DNA of 64,000 bases, from assembly GCA_021845645.1 (NCBI GenBank), contig JAJZVM010000010.1, forward strand, positions 43,477-107,476, given 5' to 3'. Position numbers and translations under genes: made by a program. Below the pieces are notes generated by a model. It made no database searches and was not told the DNA's origin. It worked only from the letters and a program-made list of their open reading frames with translations. Source of the stretch: Bacillota bacterium (GTDB taxonomy: Bacteria > Bacillota_E > JAJZYS01 > JAJYTV01). Each line of letters starts with the position of its first letter. Positions within the stretch are counted from its first letter, which is position 1. Of this stretch, positions 15,637 to 24,546 are shown piece by piece.

Positions 15637-16311
15637 CTAGTTGGAACTGGGCGCGGTGCCGCCCTGCGTGCCGCCCGCAGGCGGCGTTCCCCACGGCCCC
15701 GCGAACCCGCGGCCCATGCCGGCACGCGTCACGAGCTGCTGGACCTCCGTCTGCAGCTTCTGTTCGCGGCTGGTCGCCTGCTGCTGCGTGAGGCGTCCGT
15801 CCGTCACGGCCTGCTGGATCTGCTGCTGCAAGGCCGCGGTGAGCGCGGCCTCCAGGCCCGCCACCGTCTTGCCGCTCAGGGACGAGGCGATGTCCGAGAG
15901 CGACTTGCCCGCCTGCAGGTCGCTCGCGATCTGCTGCGGCGTCAGTCCGAGGTAGGTCGCCGCCGCCTGCATGGCGGCCGGCCCGCCCGCCATCATCCTG
16001 CCGCCGCGGTGCATGCCGCCGAATCCGGCGCCCAGCTTGCCGGACTTGATCGCGGCCTCCATCTTGGCCGCCTGCGCGGCCGTGAGCTTGCCCTGGCTCT
16101 CCATCTGCTGCACCTGGTCGAGGCGGGCTTGCTCTACCGCGCTCTCCAGGGTGCTCGTGGAGATGCCGAGGCGGCTCGCCACGTCGGAGATGAACGTGGC
16201 CGCCGGCGAGGTGCCCGAGGTGCCGCCCGATGCCGCGAACGCGGCGACGCCGCCGCCCACGAGGATCGGCAGGGCTACGAGCGCGCCGATCAGGAGATGC
16301 CTGCGTTGCAC
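15637..16311 (-). CDS. Secreted Gln/Ala-rich helical protein
   Basis: A 224-residue exported protein of unknown function. A signal peptide (residues 1-27, HLLIGALVALPILVGGGVAAFAA) is followed by two helical repeats containing 'QGKLTAAQAAKMEAAI' and 'DGRLTQQQATSREQKLQ', the alternating pattern seen in DUF2680-like exported proteins, around a glycine/methionine-rich centre (GAGFGGMHRGGRMMAGG). A Pro/Gly/Ser tail follows. Start GTG 16311 has AAGGGGGA upstream in the antisense direction; the frame extends further (to 16350), but without a ribosome site. No catalytic motif is visible. It is monocistronic between two terminators. Confidence 0.7.
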   Translation of the reverse strand: MQRRHLLIGALVALPILVGGGVAAFAASGGTSGTSPAATFISDVASRLGISTSTLESAVEQARLDQVQQMESQGKLTAAQAAKMEAAIKSGKLGAGFGGMHRGGRMMAGGPAAMQAAATYLGLTPQQIASDLQAGKSLSDIASSLSGKTVAGLEAALTAALQQQIQQAVTDGRLTQQQATSREQKLQTEVQQLVTRAGMGRGFAGPWGTPPAGGTQGGTAPSSN

Positions 16312-16413
16312 GTGATTCCCCCTTGCTCGGCCGGTTGATCCGGCCTGCACCGAGTATGGCCAGTATCCCTTGGACGACGCTTCGACGCGCGTTAATTTGC
16401 TCTAACGCAGGAA

Positions 16414-16438
16414 AACCGGCGGGGCTATCCCGCCGGTT
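16414..16438 (-). terminator. Intrinsic terminator of the SASP gene
   Basis: On the minus strand AACCGGCGGG, loop ATAGC, CCCGCCGGTT, then TTCCTGCG: a 10-bp stem whose right arm runs into TTTT. It lies 16 bases after the SASP stop. It is one of two hairpins in the window with a U-tract. Confidence 0.75.
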
Positions 16439-16453
16439 CGCTGCGCTGGTTGC

Positions 16454-16669
16454 CTAGCCCTCGCCGCGCGCCATGGCCTCTTCGGCCATGCGAATCATGA
16501 CCTTGACCATGTTGCCGCCGATCCGGCCACCGATCCGGCCGGCCTCGCGCGACGTGATGTCGCCGTTGTACCCCTTCTGAAGCGGGATGCCGAGATCCTC
16601 GGCGATCTCGAACTTGAAGCGGTCGATCTGCTCCCGGGGCAGCACCGGGCCGCCCGTCCACTGCGCCAA
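16454..16669 (-). CDS. Alpha/beta-type small acid-soluble spore protein
   Basis: A 71-residue SASP that coats and protects DNA in the dormant spore and is degraded at germination. The conserved C-terminal DNA-binding half is visible (NGDITSREAGRIGGRIGGNM, VKVMIRMAEEA), and FEIAEDLGIP resembles the cleavage site of the germination protease Gpr. Start is TTG 16669 after GGGAGGTGA. A minus-strand CATAATG at 16711-16717 could be part of a forespore sigma-G -10 element, but no clear -35 was found. This gene is the strongest evidence that the organism forms endospores. Confidence 0.92.
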   Translation of the reverse strand: MAQWTGGPVLPREQIDRFKFEIAEDLGIPLQKGYNGDITSREAGRIGGRIGGNMVKVMIRMAEEAMARGEG

Positions 16670-16853
16670 GCCGTGTCACCTCCCACAGCTAGTTTGTCGC
16701 GCGCACGCCGCATTATGTCGTCCAGTTCGCGGCGCGAGCACCAATGGCCGCCCGTCGCGGCAGCCGCGGCGGAGCGCGACAGGCGGGCCAGGCGCTGGCT
16801 CCTCGGCCGTTGACCGGCGCGCCCCGTCCACCTATGCTCGCTATGGAGGTTGA

Positions 16854-17075
16854 GTGCATGGTCCTCGACGCCGTCGCCGCATGAGCCCGCAAAGTTTGCC
16901 AGAAATCGCCCGGACCGAGCTCGGCGATCCCATCGAGCCGCATGTCCTGGTGACCTTTCTCAATCGCACGCTCAAGCGACGCGGCCTCATCTTCGGCATC
17001 GCACGCCAGGGTGAGAAGTTCCTCCTGACGGTCTACGAGACCGAGCCCTGGAGCGGGGAGGAACCGGGCGACTGA
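16854..17075 (+). CDS. DUF4264 (YpmA-like) protein
   Basis: A 73-residue protein of the DUF4264/YpmA family, conserved in spore-forming Bacillota and without known activity. The core 'VTFLNRTLKRRGLIFGIA' and 'KFLLTVYETEPW' match the family. GTG 16854 is only three bases after GGAGGT (16845-16850); ATG 16881 is an alternative start that keeps the whole conserved core. The GC-rich spacer before it and the divergent SASP suggest a shared intergenic promoter region. Confidence 0.75.
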   Translation: MHGPRRRRRMSPQSLPEIARTELGDPIEPHVLVTFLNRTLKRRGLIFGIARQGEKFLLTVYETEPWSGEEPGD

Positions 17076-17121
17076 GCGCCTCCTGCCGCAAATCATCGGT
17101 GAAAGGTGGGAGCCCGGGGGG

Positions 17122-18639
17122 ATGGCATCCGGCGGATGCTGTCCAAAACATCCGGCAGGCATGGTCGAGCTGCGCAACTATATCGGTGGACATTGGGTCG
17201 ACGCGGAGGGCAACCGACGCATCGACGACGTGAATCCGGCGACGGGAGAGGTCATCGCGAGCGTGCCGCAGTCGTCGGCGGCGGACGTCGCGCGTGCGGT
17301 GGATGTCGCGCATGAGACGTTCCAGCACTGGCGCAAGGTGCCCGCACCGAAGCGGGCCGAGATCATGTTCCGCGTGGGTACCCTGATGCGCGAGCGCAAG
17401 GAGGACCTGGCGCGCAAGATGACGCGCGAGATGGGCAAGGTGCTCGTCGAGGCGCGCGGCGACGTCCAGGAAGGCATCGATATGGCCTTCTACATGGCCG
17501 GCGAGGGCCGGCGCGCCTTCGGCCACACGACGCCGTCCGAGCTGCCGAACAAGTTTGCCATGGCGGTGCGCGACCCGATCGGCGTCGCCGGCATCATCAC
17601 ACCGTGGAACTTCCCGATGGCCATCCCCACCTGGAAGACGTTCCCCGCGATCGTGCTGGGCAACACGGTCGTGTTCAAGCCCGCGACCGACACGCCGATG
17701 CTCGCCCTTGAGCTCGTCAAGATCTTCGAAGAGGCCGGCCTGCCGCCCGGCGTGATGAACCTCGTCTTCGGCTCCGGCTCCGTCGCGGGCGAGGTGCTTC
17801 TGAAGGACGAGCGCGTGCGCCTCATCTCGTTCACCGGCTCGAACGAGGTGGGCCGGCACGTCGCCACGGAGGCGGGCGCCGGCCTCAAGCGGGTCTCGCT
17901 CGAGCTCGGCGGCAAGAACGCCGTCATCGTCATGGACGACGCGAACCTCGACCTGGCACTGGACGGCATCATCTGGAGCGCCTACGGCACATCGGGTCAG
18001 CGCTGCACCGCCTGCTCGCGCGTCATCGCGCACGAGGCGATCCACGACGAGCTGCTGCACCGCCTCGCCGAGCGCGTCAAGACCCTGCGCCTCGGCGACG
18101 GGCTCCTGGAGACGACCGACGTCGGCCCGGTGATCAATCACGCGGCGGCCCAGAGCATCGACCACTACGTCGAGATCGGCAAGGCCGAAGGTGCGCAGCT
18201 GGTCGTCGGCGGCGGCATCGCGCAGGACGGCGAGCTTGCCAAGGGCAGCTTCTACCGTCCGACCCTGTTCGCCGGCGTGCGGCCGGACATGCGCATCGCC
18301 CAGGAGGAGATCTTCGGACCGGTGCTGTCCGTGATCAAGGTCAAGGACTTCGACGAGGCCGTGCAGGTCAACAATGGCGTCACCTACGGCCTCAGCTCCT
18401 CGATCTTCACGCAGGACGTCAACCGGGTCTTCCGTGCGATCCGCGACCTCGAGAGCGGCCTGCTGTACGTCAACGCCGGCACGACGGGGGCGGAGATCCA
18501 CCTGCCGTTCGGCGGCGTCAAGGGCACCGGCAACGGCCACCGCGAGGCGGGCGTCGCGGCACTCGACTTCTTCAGCGAGTGGAAGTCGGTCTACGTCGAC
18601 TTCAGCGGCCAGCTGCAGCGCGCGCAGATCGACAACTGA
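17122..18639 (+). CDS. NAD(P)-dependent aldehyde dehydrogenase (YcbD/ketoglutarate semialdehyde type)
   Basis: A 505-residue aldehyde dehydrogenase (492 if ATG 17161 is used). The cofactor segment is GIITPWNFPMAIPTWK, the general base is in SLELGGKNAVIV and the catalytic cysteine is in [20 protein letters not shown] and the oxyanion Asn in ITPWNF are also in place. Overall resemblance is to 2-oxoglutarate-semialdehyde or related dehydrogenases of Bacillus. AAAGGTGGG (17102-17110) favours ATG 17122, while homologue length favours 17161. The gene stands alone with a hairpin after it. Confidence 0.9.
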   Translation: MASGGCCPKHPAGMVELRNYIGGHWVDAEGNRRIDDVNPATGEVIASVPQSSAADVARAVDVAHETFQHWRKVPAPKRAEIMFRVGTLMRERKEDLARKMTREMGKVLVEARGDVQEGIDMAFYMAGEGRRAFGHTTPSELPNKFAMAVRDPIGVAGIITPWNFPMAIPTWKTFPAIVLGNTVVFKPATDTPMLALELVKIFEEAGLPPGVMNLVFGSGSVAGEVLLKDERVRLISFTGSNEVGRHVATEAGAGLKRVSLELGGKNAVIVMDDANLDLALDGIIWSAYGTSGQRCTACSRVIAHEAIHDELLHRLAERVKTLRLGDGLLETTDVGPVINHAAAQSIDHYVEIGKAEGAQLVVGGGIAQDGELAKGSFYRPTLFAGVRPDMRIAQEEIFGPVLSVIKVKDFDEAVQVNNGVTYGLSSSIFTQDVNRVFRAIRDLESGLLYVNAGTTGAEIHLPFGGVKGTGNGHREAGVAALDFFSEWKSVYVDFSGQLQRAQIDN

Positions 18640-18684
18640 ACCTCGTTGTGCCCGTCGCGGGCATGCGCTAACCTAAGGTAAGCC

Positions 18685-18715
18685 AGGGCGTCGCCGCGCC
18701 ACGCGGTGACGCCCT
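18685..18715 (+). terminator. Hairpin after the aldehyde dehydrogenase gene
   Basis: AGGGCGTCGCCGCG (18685-18698), loop CCA, CGCGGTGACGCCCT (18702-18715): 14 pairs with one G-U. It lies 46 bases after the stop; no U-tract. Confidence 0.6.
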
Positions 18716-18758
18716 CAGCATTGCGGCAAGCGGTCACCGAGACGGGGGAGGCGGTCCA

Positions 18759-20159
18759 GTGTCCCAGGCGACGGAGGCGACATGGCTCGAGGACGTGCTC
18801 GCGCAAGAGCACCTGTTCCAGAGCCGGCGCCGCCCGGCACCGCCCGGCCAGCGCGTCAGCTGGCGCATCGGCACGAGCGTCATGCCCCTGAGCCAGACGC
18901 AGCGGCTGCGCCTGAGAGAGATCGGAGAGGACCTCTGGTCCTTCGCCCTGGCGCAGCAGGAGATCTATCACCAGAGCTTGCGCAGGCCTGAGCTGCGCTT
19001 CGTCGCTGACTACCTCGACGAGGGCAAGCCAGAGGACCTCCTGCGCTTCAGCCAGATGCGGCGCCTGCGCAGACAGCTGCCGGCGTTCATCCGGCCTGAT
19101 CTGCTCGTCGTGCCGGGCGACGACTTCATCGCGACAGAGATCGACTCCGTGCCCGGCGGCTTCGGCGAGCTGGCGGCCCTGCAGGACGTCTACGCCGCCC
19201 TCGGCCAGGACGTCCTTGGCGGTCCGAGCGGCGTCCTCGACGGCTTCCTCCGGGCGCTGGCCCTGACGGCCGGCAAGGAGGAGCCCGTCGTCGCCATCGT
19301 CGTCTCGCAGGAGTCCGACGACTACCGCCCGGAGATGGAGCATGTCGCCCTGGCACTGCGCGCCCGTGGTCATCAAGTGTACTGCGCGCATCCGAAGGAC
19401 GTCGTGTTCCAGGAGGACGGCCTGTACGTGGACTCCCGCCGGATCGACGTGCTCTACCGGTTCTTCGAGCTGTTCGACCTGCGGAACGTGCCGAAGGCGG
19501 ACCTCTTCCTCTACGCGCAGCGCAAGGAACTCGTGCAGATCACGCCGCCCGTGAAGCCGCAGCTCGAGGAGAAACTCTGGTTCGCGCTGCTGCACCATCC
19601 GGTGCTCGAGCCGCTCTGGCGCGAGCAGCTCGGCCCTGAGCGCCTCCTGCGCCTCCTGCGCCTCATCCCCGAGACCTACATCCTCGACCCGCGGCCAGTG
19701 CCGCCGCATGCGGTGGTGGCCGGCCTGCAGGCCTGCGGGCACCCGCTGCAGGACATGCACCGGCTCGGCGACATGGGCAAGCGCGAGCGCGCGGACTGGG
19801 TCCTGAAGCCCTCGGGCTTCTCGGCGATGGCCTGGGGCAGCCGCGGCGTGCACATCGGCGAGGACACGCCGCAGGATGCCTGGCAGCTGGCCGTCGCGCA
19901 GGCGCTGTCGGACTTCCCCCACACGCGCTGGGTGCTGCAGCGCTACCACAAGGCGAAGGTGCTGCGCCACGACTACTTCGACTTCAGTTCGGGCGAGGTC
20001 ATGGCGATGGCGGGCCGTGCCCGCCTCTGCCCGTACTACTTCCGCCAGGGCGATGGCGTCGAACTCGGCGGTGTCCTGGCGACGATCTGCCCGCAGGACA
20101 AGAAGGTCATCCACGGCATGGTCGATGCGATCATGGTGCCGGCCGGAGCCGCGTTCTAG
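18759..20159 (+). CDS. Uncharacterised ATP-grasp-like protein (glutathionylspermidine synthase-type fold, tentative)
   Basis: A 466-residue protein I cannot assign to a named family with certainty. Its layout suggests an ATP-grasp carboxylate-amine ligase: an N-terminal block with RPDLLVVPGDDFIATEIDSV and PGGFGELAALQDVY, a middle Rossmann-like segment (PVVAIVVSQESDDYRPEM, DVLYRFFELFDL), and a C-terminal block starting WVLKPSGFSAMAWGSRGV that would bind ATP. These resemble circularly permuted ATP-grasp and glutathionylspermidine synthase-type proteins, which ligate amines to carboxylates. GTG 18759 follows GGGGGAGGCGG. It shares its stop codon bases with the convergent helicase gene (CTAG, 20156-20159). 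Function is unknown. Confidence 0.55.
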   Translation: MSQATEATWLEDVLAQEHLFQSRRRPAPPGQRVSWRIGTSVMPLSQTQRLRLREIGEDLWSFALAQQEIYHQSLRRPELRFVADYLDEGKPEDLLRFSQMRRLRRQLPAFIRPDLLVVPGDDFIATEIDSVPGGFGELAALQDVYAALGQDVLGGPSGVLDGFLRALALTAGKEEPVVAIVVSQESDDYRPEMEHVALALRARGHQVYCAHPKDVVFQEDGLYVDSRRIDVLYRFFELFDLRNVPKADLFLYAQRKELVQITPPVKPQLEEKLWFALLHHPVLEPLWREQLGPERLLRLLRLIPETYILDPRPVPPHAVVAGLQACGHPLQDMHRLGDMGKRERADWVLKPSGFSAMAWGSRGVHIGEDTPQDAWQLAVAQALSDFPHTRWVLQRYHKAKVLRHDYFDFSSGEVMAMAGRARLCPYYFRQGDGVELGGVLATICPQDKKVIHGMVDAIMVPAGAAF

Positions 20160-23100
20160 CAGTCCCGGCAGCCGTTGCCGGACCCTGTGGCCCGGTCTGC
20201 CGCCGCGACCGCTTGGCGGTAGACCTCGAGGGCGCGCCTGATCTCGCCGCCGCGGTCGGCGGCCCAGTCGCCCGCAAAGATTCTGTGGTAGCGCCAGCCG
20301 AGCAGCTCGAGCTGGCGCCGCCTGTCGTACTCCCGCTCCGACGGCGGCGCATGCCGCTCCAAGCCGTCGCAGGAGATGGCGAGCAGATACTCCCCGGGCC
20401 TGTCGGGATGCCTGGCCGCGAGGTCCATGCGATGGCGCAGGGACCCGTACTGCGGCACGCAGTCGATGCCTGCCTGCCGCAGGGCGCCGCACACCTCTTC
20501 CACGAAGAGCGAGATTCCCTGCTCCAGCGGATTCACCGGCTCGTCCGTGAGCTCCGCCGCCATCTGGCGCCCGTGGCGCATCGCGGCGAACTGCAGGAAG
20601 TGGCGCAGCAGGCCGGAACCCGGGCCGCGGCAGCTCTCCTCGGCGATGTCCTCATAGCCGCAGGCGGAGACGACGGTCATCCGCCTGCGCGCCCGCGTGA
20701 TCGCGACGTTCAGTCGCCGCTCGCCGAGCGCGCCCTCGAACGGTCCGACCTGCCACAGGCCGCCGCCTTCGCCCGGCCTGTCGAAGCCGAGCGCCAGGAT
20801 CACGGCGTCCCGCTCGTCGCCCTGCACGAGGTCGAGAGGCTTGACGAAGAAGCGCTCGCTCCTTGCGCGATCGAAGAAGCTCGCGACATCCTGGCGCCCG
20901 GCGACGGCACGCTCCACGGCCGCCAGGATCCTTTGCGCATGGTCGAGGTCGCAGGCGATCACCCCGAGGGATTCCTGCCGGCGCTCCTCCGCATGCCGCA
21001 GGACGAGGTCCGCGACGGCCTGCGCCTCGGCGTCGGCCGCGCTTGCCGTGCCGCCGCCCTCGCCGGCCTGGCTGCTCACCACGACATGCGTCAGGCCCGC
21101 CCCGTGTCCCTGCCGTCCGGGGAAGGTCATGACCGCATCCTGGTAGATGTGGCGGTTCGAGAACGCGAAGAGCGCCTCGTCAAGGCTGCGATAGTGCCAG
21201 CCGAGCCTGTAGGCCGGCAGGAACGCGAGGCCGTCGAGAACGCTCGCCGCGTCCCGCTGCGCCGGACCCGGTCCTTCCAGGGCGAGGTCCCCCGGCGGCA
21301 GCTGTCGCGGGTCGCCCGCGAGGACCAGCCGTGATGCCCTGAGGATCGCCGGGATCGCCGCCTCCGCCGGCAACTGGCTCGCCTCGTCGACGATGACGAC
21401 GTCGAAGTGCCTGCGGTCGCCGTCCACGAGACGGCTCACCGCGTAGGGGCTGGCGAGCCAGCAGGGGAAGAGCGCCAGCAGCACGTCGGGAGCTGCCGCC
21501 AGCAGGGCAGGGAGAGGCGTGTTCGCGGCCGCCGCCTGCCGGACGATGGCGGCTTGCCCGGGATGCTCCCCAAACGCCGCCGCCACCCGCCGCGCATGGG
21601 CGATGCGCACCTGCTCGGCCGCAAGGTCCATCTCTGCCCTCTCGAGGCGGAAGAGCCTCTCCTGCAGCTGGTCGCGGTGCCTGCCCAGAATGCCCGCAAG
21701 CCCCGGCTCCTCGGCCCTGGCGGCGTCGAGGCACGAGGTGAGCCAGAGATACTGGAACGCCTGGGGCCAGAGGGCCGGATCGAGTGCGCAGGCGAAGACC
21801 TCGCCGGCCGCTTGGCTGGCGCCGTGGCGTTCGAGCTCGCGGGTGATCGCAGCCGCGCGCGGGATGCGGTGCGGCGTGGCCGTGTCGTCCGCCAGCCGCC
21901 GCAGAAGACTTCCGGCGTCGGCCAGGGGGAGATCCCCGAACCTCCCGGGGCCCAGCAGGGCGACCAGCTTGAGCAGGGGCGCCCGCAGCGCGTCGACCGC
22001 CGCGAAGAGGGTGTCGCCCTCGGGATGGATCACGGGCTGCGGCGCGCCGACCACGGACCGCCACCGGGCCCCTTGGTCGGCGATGGCCGCCCTGTCCGCC
22101 GCCGCTTCCGCCCCGTCCAGTCCCAGACCCGGATCGCGGCGCAAGGCGCGCAGCGCCTGAGCGACCGCCCGGTGCCTTGGCATCCCGTTCGGGCCGCGGA
22201 AAGGCCGCGGCGGGGAAGCGCCAGGGCCACCCAGCCGGAACACCTCCGGACGGTAGCGGCGCAGGGTTTCGTTGACGCCGAAGAGGATCGCCGCCACCTG
22301 CTCGACCTCGCCAAGCGACGAGGGGCGGACGGACGGCAGGACGGCCTCGAGGTCCCCAAGCGCAGCCAGCATGCGCTGCCATAGGCTGTAGACCCGCAGG
22401 CTGAGGTCCACAGCGGCGATTGCGGCGGTCTCGTCGGGCAGTCGCGCCGCCGCCCACGGCGAGCTGGGATCAGGGCCGAGGAGCGCCCCGAGATCGCGCG
22501 CGCCGGCCAGGAGGATCTCCACATGGCGTGCAGCGGCGGCGCTCATGCCGGCAAGCCCCGGCAGGGGGCGCAGTCCCGCGGTCCGCACGGCCTCGGGCAG
22601 GCGAAGCAGCCGGCTCTGCATGTCGAGCAGGCTCAGACCGGACGGCCCGCGCTCCTGGTGCAGGGCCCGCAGGCTGGACTGGAGCATCTGCCGGGTCTCG
22701 TCCAGGCGCTTGTCGTCGGCCGGCTCGCCCGGCGCAGTCAGGGCCTTGGTCGCGATCGCGTCGGCGATGCGCTCCAGCACCGCCCGGCGGGAGGTCTCCG
22801 CACCCAGGAGATCGAGCGTCAGGTGACCGAGGTCCCGCGCCTCGAGCCGCTGGCGCACGGCGTCGAGCGCTGCGCGCTTCTGGGCCACAAGGAGCACCTT
22901 CTGCCCGTCCGCGACCAGCGCCGCCACGACGTTGGCGATCGTCTGGCTCTTGCCGCTGCCCGGCGGGCCCTCGATCGTACAGCTCTCGCCCCGGCAGACT
23001 GCGTCGACGGCCTGCCGCTGGGTCTGGTCCGCGGGCAGGACGATGCGCCTTCGGCCCCCGTCGCCTGCGACGGCAGGTCCCTGCGGCATGCCCGCACGGT

Positions 23101-23854
23101 CGCGCAGCCGCGCCCTGGCGATGCGGTCACCGGCCAGGGCGGCGATGAGATCGTGGCCCGCCATGGCGTCAGGCCGCAGCCGCAGTTCGTTCAGCAGGTG
23201 GACGTGGTACGAGAGGAAGTGGCCAAGCACGATGCGCTCGTGCAGCGCGAAGCCCGGAACCTCCGCGCCAAGGTCGCGCACGAGCTGCCACAGCCCGTCC
23301 GGCAGCGGCCCACGGGCCCCGTCCGGCGGTCCCAGCGCCTCGAACGAGCGGCGGTAGTCGGTCTCGAGCACATAGGCCAGCACGGGGTTCCACGTGAGCT
23401 CACCCGTGCGCCGGATCGCCCGGGACGGCCCGCTTGCCAGGTCGACGAGCTCCACGGGCAGGAGCACCACCGGCGCGACGGGGGCGGGACCACTCCCCTC
23501 AGGCCGCCACGTGACCATGCCCATCGCGACGTGGAGCCCGTCGACACCCTGTTCCTCCCGGCTCGCAAGGGACAGGTCGGCCAGGCGTCTCGCGTGCTCG
23601 CCGATGCGCTCATGCTCCGGATTTCCGCCAGGCCACGGCGTCACGGTGTCGCCTCGCAAAAGCCTGTCGACTGCGTCCGGGTCAAGACCTGCGAGGTCGA
23701 GCGCGCCGCCCGCACCATCGCCGTAGCGGAGAAGACTGCTACGGCGCGCCGCATCGTCCAGCCGGGCCGTCCAGCTCCGGCTGGCCGCCTGCACCAGGTC
23801 CTCGCGCCGCGGAAGACCGTCCGCAGGCTCGGAGGCCCAATGCCGTGCGCCCAT
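20156..23854 (-). CDS. SF1 (UPF1/DNA2-like) helicase with C-terminal Vsr-like nuclease domain
   Basis: A 1232-residue protein with the architecture of DUF4011-type defence helicases. The N-terminal part (about 1-280) is the DUF4011-like region. Walker A is IEGPPGSGKSQTIANVV (about 293) and Walker B is VVIVDEASQLPAEAA (about 820), followed by GDPRQLPP, the YRS motif and VAITRARRRMTVV. The last 100 residues (HRMDLAARHPDRPGEYLLAI, then SCDGLERH and LELLGWRYHRIFAGDW) are a very-short-patch-repair/MTES-1575-like nuclease fold; the usual 'IECDG' reads ISCDG, so an acidic residue is lost while Asp remains. Such fusions commonly occur in antiphage loci. ATG 23854 has AAGGGGG upstream. No other defence gene is adjacent. 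Confidence 0.85.
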   Translation of the reverse strand: MGARHWASEPADGLPRREDLVQAASRSWTARLDDAARRSSLLRYGDGAGGALDLAGLDPDAVDRLLRGDTVTPWPGGNPEHERIGEHARRLADLSLASREEQGVDGLHVAMGMVTWRPEGSGPAPVAPVVLLPVELVDLASGPSRAIRRTGELTWNPVLAYVLETDYRRSFEALGPPDGARGPLPDGLWQLVRDLGAEVPGFALHERIVLGHFLSYHVHLLNELRLRPDAMAGHDLIAALAGDRIARARLRDRAGMPQGPAVAGDGGRRRIVLPADQTQRQAVDAVCRGESCTIEGPPGSGKSQTIANVVAALVADGQKVLLVAQKRAALDAVRQRLEARDLGHLTLDLLGAETSRRAVLERIADAIATKALTAPGEPADDKRLDETRQMLQSSLRALHQERGPSGLSLLDMQSRLLRLPEAVRTAGLRPLPGLAGMSAAAARHVEILLAGARDLGALLGPDPSSPWAAARLPDETAAIAAVDLSLRVYSLWQRMLAALGDLEAVLPSVRPSSLGEVEQVAAILFGVNETLRRYRPEVFRLGGPGASPPRPFRGPNGMPRHRAVAQALRALRRDPGLGLDGAEAAADRAAIADQGARWRSVVGAPQPVIHPEGDTLFAAVDALRAPLLKLVALLGPGRFGDLPLADAGSLLRRLADDTATPHRIPRAAAITRELERHGASQAAGEVFACALDPALWPQAFQYLWLTSCLDAARAEEPGLAGILGRHRDQLQERLFRLERAEMDLAAEQVRIAHARRVAAAFGEHPGQAAIVRQAAAANTPLPALLAAAPDVLLALFPCWLASPYAVSRLVDGDRRHFDVVIVDEASQLPAEAAIPAILRASRLVLAGDPRQLPPGDLALEGPGPAQRDAASVLDGLAFLPAYRLGWHYRSLDEALFAFSNRHIYQDAVMTFPGRQGHGAGLTHVVVSSQAGEGGGTASAADAEAQAVADLVLRHAEERRQESLGVIACDLDHAQRILAAVERAVAGRQDVASFFDRARSERFFVKPLDLVQGDERDAVILALGFDRPGEGGGLWQVGPFEGALGERRLNVAITRARRRMTVVSACGYEDIAEESCRGPGSGLLRHFLQFAAMRHGRQMAAELTDEPVNPLEQGISLFVEEVCGALRQAGIDCVPQYGSLRHRMDLAARHPDRPGEYLLAISCDGLERHAPPSEREYDRRRQLELLGWRYHRIFAGDWAADRGGEIRRALEVYRQAVAAADRATGSGNGCRDC

Positions 23855-24186
23855 CCGAAGGCCCCCTTTCGTCCGCCGCCGGCGGGCCGCCTGCAAGCGG
23901 CGAGGCCCGCGACGAGCCCGCTTAGTATGCGCGGGGCCTGTGCGCGTGAGTCGGGCGGCATCGCGCGTCAGAGACCCTTGCCTCCTGCTGGCGAGGGCTG
24001 ACCGCAGTGGCCGCCTCCGTAAGGCGTTCGGCCTGTCGGACGGTCATACGGACCTTCGCGTTGGGCATCCTGTCGCGTGACGCCCGAGCCGCCGCGGCAG
24101 CCGGGCCGGCCGAGCCGGACGGACCGCGCGACGCCGTCCGAGGCTGCCGCCGCACGGCCTGCACACGACCCTCAGGGAGTGGGCCC
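23855..24186. other. Divergent intergenic region upstream of nuoA
   Basis: This stretch separates the helicase (minus) from nuoA (plus) and should hold both promoters, but no convincing -35/-10 pair was seen. One small hairpin, CCCTTGCC/GGCGAGGG with a seven-base loop, lies at 23975-23997. An in-frame extension of nuoA to 24007 has no family resemblance. Confidence 0.5.
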
Positions 24187-24546
24187 ATGACTTCGCAGTA
24201 CTTCCCGCTGGCCATCTACATCGGCGTTTGCATCCTGATCGCGGCGGGCGTCCTCGGGGTCTCGCGCGTGCTTGGGCCGCGCAAGCCCTCCGCCAGGAAG
24301 CTCGCGACGTACGAGTGCGGCATCACTCCGGAAACCTCGGTCGGACCGAGGTTCTCCGTGAAGTTCTACCTCGTGGCGATGCTCTTCATGATCTTCGATG
24401 TCGAGGCCGTCTCGTTCTATCCCTGGGCGATCCTCTTGCGACGGATGGGCCCGTTCGGCCTCGCGGAGATGGCGCTCTTCGTGCTCGTGCTGGCGATCGG
24501 CTACGCCTACGTATGGAAGAGAGGGGGATTCCAGTGGCAGGAGTAG
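24187..24546 (+). CDS. nuoA: NADH-quinone oxidoreductase subunit A
   Basis: A 119-residue membrane subunit of complex I with three transmembrane helices (about 6-28, 60-80, 87-108). The conserved Cys loop between helices 1 and 2 ([12 protein letters not shown]) and the acidic residue pair in [14 protein letters not shown] are present. ATG 24187 is preceded by AGGGAG. It overlaps nuoB by 13 bases. It looks intact, although the operon downstream is not. Confidence 0.95.
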   Translation: MTSQYFPLAIYIGVCILIAAGVLGVSRVLGPRKPSARKLATYECGITPETSVGPRFSVKFYLVAMLFMIFDVEAVSFYPWAILLRRMGPFGLAEMALFVLVLAIGYAYVWKRGGFQWQE

